This document shows, piece by piece, positions 21,219 to 24,623 of a DNA stretch of 24,623 nucleotides (positions within the stretch are counted from its first letter, which is position 1; each line of letters begins with the position of its first letter). This DNA is from a virus. Below the pieces are notes generated by a model. It saw nothing but the letters and a program-made list of their open reading frames with translations. It searched no databases and was not told where the DNA came from. The DNA is taken from the IMG/VR virus record IMGVR_UViG_3300021142_000170, positions 1-24,623 of that record; one strand, written 5' to 3'. Made by a program: the position numbers and the translations under genes.

Positions 21219-21465
21219 TGCTAACGGCGAAGTTCGCGAATTAACGACAATCGATCTTAAAAATGCCATATCGTTTTCAGCATTACCTGAAGATATGCAG
21301 GCCGTATTACGAGGACGAGGCAAACAAAAAGCAGCTACTAAAAAATCCATTACCGTGCGTTTTGATACTGATGTTTTAGAAGCCTTCCGCGCTTCTGGCA
21401 AAGGTTGGCAAACTCGCATGAACGATGCACTCAAAGACTGGCTCAAGGGACATTCTCCAGCGTAA
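21193..21465 (+). CDS. brnA: BrnA-family antitoxin (ribbon-helix-helix)
   Basis: A 90-residue protein whose C-terminal third is the ribbon-helix-helix KKSITVRFDTDVLEAFRASGKGWQTRMNDALKDWL, the BrnA pattern, with an N-terminal toxin-binding segment (LTTIDLKNAISFSALPEDMQAVL). ATG at 21193 is chosen over an earlier in-frame Met that would overlap most of BrnT. BrnA binds BrnT and represses the operon. The module sits between NinB and DUF1364 and converges on NinB. Confidence 0.85.
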   Translation: MTNPLPLTDANGEVRELTTIDLKNAISFSALPEDMQAVLRGRGKQKAATKKSITVRFDTDVLEAFRASGKGWQTRMNDALKDWLKGHSPA

Positions 21466-21467
21466 TA

Positions 21468-21501
21468 ATGGGCTAGACGCACAGCATCACTCATAGCCCA
21501 T
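21468..21501. repeat. Inverted repeat at the BrnA-NinB junction
   Basis: ATGGGCTA (21468-21475) and TAGCCCAT (21494-21501) are a perfect 8-bp inverted repeat with an 18-base loop, spanning the 21-base gap and the last codons of NinB. No T-run follows, so it is a weak terminator candidate. It could also mark the insertion junction of the toxin-antitoxin pair. Confidence 0.35.
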
Positions 21502-21915
21502 AGCCTCACATTGGCGTTTAGATAACGGTATCTTTACGCCTCGATCTGCGGCCACTGATTCTAAAAATGCCATCCATTCAGGCCATTCAACACGTTTAAA
21601 TTCGCGCGTTCTTTTGCCTAACATAACAACGCCGCCGTACAATCCCATGGCTAACTTGACGGTTTCCTCTTTGTAGGCAGCTGTCAGGATATCTTTCCAT
21701 TCTTCTGCGTCTAGCTTTACCATTTGGCCATTAACAGGCCAAAGTAATTGCTCAGCAAAAGCGTTCAAAATAGGCCATTGCGCCGCGTTATTAGCTAGGG
21801 TTCTTGTTTCTGGTTGTATAGTGACAACCATAGGCCTGGTTAATGGCATATCCTCTATCGCTCTTTTGGCGTGCCATTTAGTGCGTTCGTCTGAAACTTT
21901 AAAAATAACTTTCAT
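21487..21915 (-). CDS. NinB-family recombination protein
   Basis: A 142-residue protein of the lambda NinB/Orf family. The opening is a short strand-helix-strand (KVIFKVSDERTKWHAKRAIEDMPLTRPMVVTIQPETRTLANNAAQWPIL). WKDILTAAYK and GGVVMLGKRTREF follow, and the C-terminal helix ends MGYE. Lambda Orf helps load recombinase on SSB-bound DNA. It overlaps the upstream loader-like gene by 4 bases. Order after the replication genes matches the start of a lambdoid nin region. Confidence 0.85.
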   Translation of the reverse strand: MKVIFKVSDERTKWHAKRAIEDMPLTRPMVVTIQPETRTLANNAAQWPILNAFAEQLLWPVNGQMVKLDAEEWKDILTAAYKEETVKLAMGLYGGVVMLGKRTREFKRVEWPEWMAFLESVAADRGVKIPLSKRQCEAMGYE

Positions 21916-22691
21916 GCTTCAATCTCTGCATCTATCAACAACTGTTCAGCTTTTTCAATCATGTGTTTATTTTGAATTTCTTTATTTTTTCGCTCAATTT
22001 CACGATCTAAAATCTCTTGCTGCTTAGATTCAGCCAGTCTTTTCTGGCCGTCTTTCATGGCTTGACTTAATTGCTTCCATCTTGATCGTAGATTTTCGTT
22101 GTTGTGAGGCATATCAGTTACTTTCCCTGATATCAATCCAGCAATAACACCCGCGTCCTGTGGAGCCGGTAAATGCTTATCAGCAACTTCTTGCGTAATA
22201 CGCCCTTGCAACACGGCTTTTTGCAATACCGGCTCAATCAGGGATTTGTCATAGCCTTTGCATACTGTCCAGACAACAGGCTTTTGCATCAAAGATGCCT
22301 CATTGCATAAACGCTCATAAGCGTTCTTAAATGCCATACGCGCCGCAATCCTGTCACCCTCGTTAATCAAATCAAAAGCCACTGCGTAAGCAGCTGCCAT
22401 TTCTTCTGTCCAAACGACACTTTCAAACTCAGATCGTGGCATCATTGCCCACGCCTCGTCAGAGCCAAGGTGTTTATACTTAACATCCAAGCTAGCAATA
22501 ATTTCGGATGGCGTTGGAAAGAATTTATTACTTCTCAGGTGGTTAATAAATGCCTTTTCTACAGCCTCAATTGGGTAAGCCTCTAACAACTGCCAAAAAA
22601 CTCGCATAGTCGATTTATCGGCTTCTTGTCTGTAAACGGATGAACAAGAAGTCATAATCTCTAAAAACTTTTTCTTATCGCTCAAAATCAC
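21912..22691 (-). CDS. Putative helicase loader (lambda P / G39P-like)
   Basis: A 259-residue protein. The N-terminal 70 residues (KFLEIMTSCSSVYRQEADKSTMRVFWQLLEAYPIEAVEKAFINHL...KFFPTPSEI) match the small helical domain of G39P-like helicase loader/inhibitors. The rest is helical and ends in a basic coiled coil (QKRLAESKQQEILDREIERKNKEIQNK). It is encoded right after an O-like initiator, as lambda P follows O. No Walker motif is present, so it is not a DnaC-type ATPase. It would bring host DnaB to the origin; that role rests on N-terminal similarity and order. Confidence 0.65.
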   Translation of the reverse strand: MILSDKKKFLEIMTSCSSVYRQEADKSTMRVFWQLLEAYPIEAVEKAFINHLRSNKFFPTPSEIIASLDVKYKHLGSDEAWAMMPRSEFESVVWTEEMAAAYAVAFDLINEGDRIAARMAFKNAYERLCNEASLMQKPVVWTVCKGYDKSLIEPVLQKAVLQGRITQEVADKHLPAPQDAGVIAGLISGKVTDMPHNNENLRSRWKQLSQAMKDGQKRLAESKQQEILDREIERKNKEIQNKHMIEKAEQLLIDAEIEA

Positions 22692-22694
22692 TTT

Positions 22695-23603
22695 TTAGCC
22701 CTCGTTTAGCCATTCCAACCCCGCCGCTATCGTTTTTGCGGTTTTTGGGTTAAAATTTCCATGTTGTTGAAATGAACCTGAGTTATTCACTTGTCCGGTG
22801 GTACTCAGGTTTTTTTGTTTTATCGCCCAAATTTCTAAAAATGCTTTATCAGGCCCAAAAAATGTAGCGGCCTGTTTGACATACTGGGTACCTATGCTTG
22901 CTTCGTGCTGGCAAAAAGCCAAATACCTCTCAACCCCTGAAGTCATTTCTTCAACCGTAAATCCGTCTCTTAATCTTGCCTTCCACGCGCTAAAGGCTTT
23001 TTCCTTGGGGTTATCACCTTGCCGTTTTGGATATGCGGTAAAGGCTTTTTCAAAATCTTCGCTGTACTCGTTCTTTTTTGCTTTCTTCGGTTCTGAGTTT
23101 TTTTCGCTGGCGGTTGCAGGTGGAGCGTCAGCGTCAAGTGTTATTACCTCTTTTTTGTTTTCATTGTTTAATTGTTTAATTGTTGTTTGTGTACCTTGCG
23201 CTGGCCCTGCGCTGGCCGTGCGTTGTACCTTGGTTGTACCTTCCGTTGTACCATCCGCTGTACCTTGCATTGTTTGTAAATCCTGATATTGTGAATAATT
23301 ACAGATAGTTATCACAGTTGTTACAGTGTTCGACCGTTGTACTATCATTCCGTCACTTTTTAACAACTCCATGAAACCTCGTACCTTGTTGCGTGACCAG
23401 TGCCATCTTTCAGCAAGCGTTAATTGCGAATAAGCCAATTCACCTCGATCACATTCCACCAATACACCATTAAGTAAAAATTTCTTTTTTTCATGGTTGG
23501 CTAACATCAGCATATCTATCCATGCCATCGTTTTATCAGCGTGCTTAAAATCCCAAATCCAGTGATTTTGTATATCCCTATGTAAACAAATCCAGCCTGA
23601 CAT
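22695..23603 (-). CDS. Lambda O-like replication initiator
   Basis: A 302-residue protein. The N-terminal winged-helix part (MSGWICLHRDIQNHWIWDF...MAWIDMLMLANH...GELAYSQLTLAERWHWSRNKVRGFMELLKSDGMI) binds DNA in related initiators. A middle linker of Gly/Thr repeats is encoded by an iteron-like array. The C-terminal domain (FEKAFTAYPKRQGDNPKEKAFSAWKARL...YVKQAATFFGPDKAF) is common to phage replication proteins. The ATG overlaps the stop of the 58-residue gene (TAATG). Location of the repeats within the gene is as in lambda ori. Confidence 0.78.
   Translation of the reverse strand: MSGWICLHRDIQNHWIWDFKHADKTMAWIDMLMLANHEKKKFLLNGVLVECDRGELAYSQLTLAERWHWSRNKVRGFMELLKSDGMIVQRSNTVTTVITICNYSQYQDLQTMQGTADGTTEGTTKVQRTASAGPAQGTQTTIKQLNNENKKEVITLDADAPPATASEKNSEPKKAKKNEYSEDFEKAFTAYPKRQGDNPKEKAFSAWKARLRDGFTVEEMTSGVERYLAFCQHEASIGTQYVKQAATFFGPDKAFLEIWAIKQKNLSTTGQVNNSGSFQQHGNFNPKTAKTIAAGLEWLNEG
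23163..23266. other. Putative replication origin (iterons plus AT-rich DNA) inside the initiator gene
   Basis: On the plus strand TGTACC(T/A)T occurs at 23190, 23224, 23235, 23247 and 23259, the last four spaced 11-12 bases apart. TGCGCTGGCC occurs at 23197 and 23208. Next to them, 23163-23182 carries ATTGTTTA twice in tandem plus a partial copy, an AT-rich block suitable for unwinding. Iterons inside the O gene beside AT-rich DNA are the lambda ori arrangement. Confidence 0.6.
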
Positions 23604-23779
23604 TAGTCTTCTTCGCTTAAAGCGTCTTCAGCCTGTTTTAGCCATTTCCTAAGTAACTTAGATTCATATCTTGATAAATGAAACGACTCTTGATCAGCTG
23701 TCATATCAAAAATAGTAATGTGTTCAAGTTCATTATTAGTGCGCACTGCGTACCGCATTCCAACTTCGAAATCTGCCAT
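23603..23779 (-). CDS. Small acidic protein (58 aa), unknown
   Basis: An ATG frame of 58 residues with AAGGAG 7 bases upstream, one of the strongest ribosome sites here. Sequence: MADFEVGMRYAVRTNNELEHI, TIFDMTADQESFHLSRYESK, then LLRKWLKQAEDALSEED. It has a short beta part and an acidic C-terminal helix. The stop overlaps the initiator ATG, so the two are coupled; it might adjust initiator expression or activity. No family is recognised. Confidence 0.65.
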   Translation of the reverse strand: MADFEVGMRYAVRTNNELEHITIFDMTADQESFHLSRYESKLLRKWLKQAEDALSEED

Positions 23780-23812
23780 GTTGTTACTCCTTCAATAACC
23801 CTTAAATAAAGA

Positions 23813-23865
23813 TGCAAGACGGTACGGTAAGGGGCCGTATATTCGGGAGCTACCCTAGCCTTGCA
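23813..23865 (-). other. Possible structured RNA element between two small genes
   Basis: TGCAAG (minus strand, ending 23860) pairs with CTTGCA (23813-23818) to close a 53-base segment. Within it are two more hairpins: GGG-TAGCT-CCC and ACGG-CCCCTT-ACCGT. This could be a three-way junction. It covers the stop of the 73-residue gene and precedes the 58-residue gene by about 30 bases. The stems are short and may be chance. Confidence 0.25.
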
Positions 23866-24076
23866 AAACTGGTTCATACTTACTACACACGCGCTCGACA
23901 TCAGGCCAACAGACCTTGCCGCCCAGCGCTTTAAAATTCTTATCGTAGAGATCTGGTCTAGGTCTACGTCGTTCAAACTTATCTAGCCATGTTTCCATCG
24001 GCCCGCAACTGCCTATACCATCACCCCATCCTATTTTGTCGCGGGTAAAGTGACGACATTCCGCACAAGTAACCAA
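23855..24076 (-). CDS. Small Cys-rich phage protein, zinc-binding
   Basis: A 73-residue protein with CAECRHFTRDKIGWGDGIGSC and later GGKVCWPDVERVCSKYEPV. This CxxCxxF...GxGxC pattern is common in small phage proteins that probably bind zinc. The only usable start is TTG at 24076; the TAA frame boundary lies 12 codons upstream and no ATG or GTG is available. An AGGA is close (2 bases), so initiation is probably weak. Function unknown. Confidence 0.65.
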   Translation of the reverse strand: MVTCAECRHFTRDKIGWGDGIGSCGPMETWLDKFERRRPRPDLYDKNFKALGGKVCWPDVERVCSKYEPVLQG

Positions 24077-24102
24077 ATTCCTATAGTTCTTTTGGTTCTG
24101 TA

Positions 24103-24294
24103 TTAATTCTTATCAAAAATTGTTTTCATACGCCTGAAATCAGCACGTTTTTTATCGACATATTCAATAATCAATAATCGAGATAATTCAGACTTACAAG
24201 TGCCTTCAAGTTCAGCTAAACGCTCGAACTCCAATTGATAATCTTTTGGTAAGTGAGCCACTATTGAAGCATCGTTTTTATCAACCATAACCAT
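24103..24294 (-). CDS. Small RHH-like protein
   Basis: A 63-residue protein. SIVAHLPKDYQLEFERLAELEGTCKSELSRLLIIEYVDKKR resembles a ribbon-helix-helix DNA-binding protein (a strand, then two helices with S-E-L-S-R-L). A start at 24288, the second Met, is also possible; neither has a clear ribosome site. It heads the minus-strand block and is divergent from the KTSC gene, so it may act on the shared intergenic region. That is inference. Confidence 0.55.
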   Translation of the reverse strand: MVMVDKNDASIVAHLPKDYQLEFERLAELEGTCKSELSRLLIIEYVDKKRADFRRMKTIFDKN

Positions 24295-24324
24295 TAACCC
24301 ATTACGAAATTAAAATTACCCTTA

Positions 24325-24333
24325 TGCTAGAAT
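24325..24333 (+). promoter_or_regulatory. Extended -10 element of the KTSC gene promoter
   Basis: TGC-TAGAAT on the plus strand is an extended -10 element one base off consensus. The predicted start is near 24340, 34 bases before the GTG. No -35 consensus is visible. Confidence 0.4.
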
Positions 24334-24373
24334 CTAAATTCGCCAATCTATCAACTAACAAAAGGGTAAAACC

Positions 24374-24580
24374 GTGCAAATGCAAAACGTCCTTTCAAGT
24401 GCCATTCAAGCGATTGGCTATGATCTACATAACAATCGTCTATTTATTCAATTTACTCATAACCCAAAAATCTATGAGTATTACCGTGTACCTGAATCCA
24501 TCTACTCAGGCTTTATGGCGGCAAGATCTAAGGGTGATTATTACAATATTCACATTCGAGACCATTACAAACCGGTCTAA
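24374..24580 (+). CDS. KTSC-domain protein
   Basis: A 68-residue protein that is nearly one KTSC domain: VLSSAIQAIGYDLHNNRLFIQFTHNPKIYEYYRVPESIYSGFMAARSKGDYYNIHIRDHY. The family is usually short, and in some cases fused to Lys-tRNA synthetases; its function is unknown. Here the C-terminal KTSC motif itself is not evident. GTG is the start, with AAGGG 7 bases upstream. It is on the plus strand, divergent from the early block. The last 43 bases of the window hold no gene I can support. Confidence 0.7.
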   Translation: MQMQNVLSSAIQAIGYDLHNNRLFIQFTHNPKIYEYYRVPESIYSGFMAARSKGDYYNIHIRDHYKPV

Positions 24581-24623
24581 CAACAACAGAATCGCTGTTT
24601 GCATATTCATTGCCCGTCACCGT

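Noticed and set aside
20883-21509. Minus-strand 208-residue frame
   Set aside because: It lies opposite the BrnT/BrnA genes, has no family pattern, and is a complement-strand shadow.
22798-23286. Plus-strand 162-residue hydrophobic-looking frame
   Set aside because: It is the complement of the initiator gene; its content reflects the repeated linker and Lys-rich codons.
23701-23976. Minus-strand 91-residue frame overlapping two small genes
   Set aside because: The Cys-rich 73-residue gene and the 58-residue gene, the latter with AAGGAG, explain the region in other frames.
1-24623. tRNA genes, attachment sites, integrase, repressor, lysis enzyme
   Set aside because: None was recognised by eye on either strand; prophage status cannot be decided from this window.

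Overview
This window is a phage or prophage segment, almost entirely coding, with tightly overlapping genes on the minus strand. Visible families are a P22-type portal, an N4-gp56/DUF4043-type capsid protein, TerS/TerL, a scaffold, head-tail adaptors, NinB, RusA, a DUF1364 protein, a TraR/DksA finger and a lambda O/P-like replication pair. This mix suggests a podovirus-like, probably temperate phage of a gammaproteobacterium with moderately AT-rich DNA. No integrase, repressor or lysis enzyme lies in the window, so lifestyle and host remain inferences.

Layout, in the direction of minus-strand transcription (right to left). Positions 24.3-21.5 kb hold an early/replication block: small zinc-finger and RHH-like proteins, an O-like initiator carrying an iteron array, a helicase-loader-like protein and NinB. 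A BrnT/BrnA toxin-antitoxin pair on the plus strand interrupts this block at 20.9-21.5 kb. Positions 20.9-19.1 kb hold DUF1364, RusA, TraR and several tiny genes, two of which encode single-span membrane peptides. A candidate late promoter at 19.1 kb precedes a structural-looking protein, TerS, TerL, the portal and a small protein. A second plus-strand toxin-antitoxin pair (TumE/TumA-like) with its own promoter and terminator interrupts the late block at 11.8-12.4 kb. Scaffold, capsid, two small structural proteins, two small membrane peptides, an adaptor, a duplicated pair of adaptors, a gp10-like stopper, a tail fibre, a GNAT-like protein and Q/N/A-rich ejection-like proteins follow to the left edge.

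The most unusual object is in the large terminase gene. A 369-residue intein sits exactly at the third metal-binding motif of the packaging nuclease (SHG | intein | SDAF). The slot that normally holds an in-frame homing endonuclease instead holds a complete HNH endonuclease gene in another reading frame, with its own Shine-Dalgarno sequence and an extended -10 promoter. The intein/terminase frame nevertheless stays open through all 260 codons. The HNH protein itself looks like an internal duplication, with a degenerate first HNH unit followed by an intact one.

A second notable pattern is a family of small hairpins with compensatory stem changes (NNGTC-loop-GACNN). Read on the mRNA strand, their loops are GGGA, GUGA, GUGAU or, inside the scaffold gene, GAGAU. 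Most sit at or immediately upstream of structural-gene ribosome binding sites.
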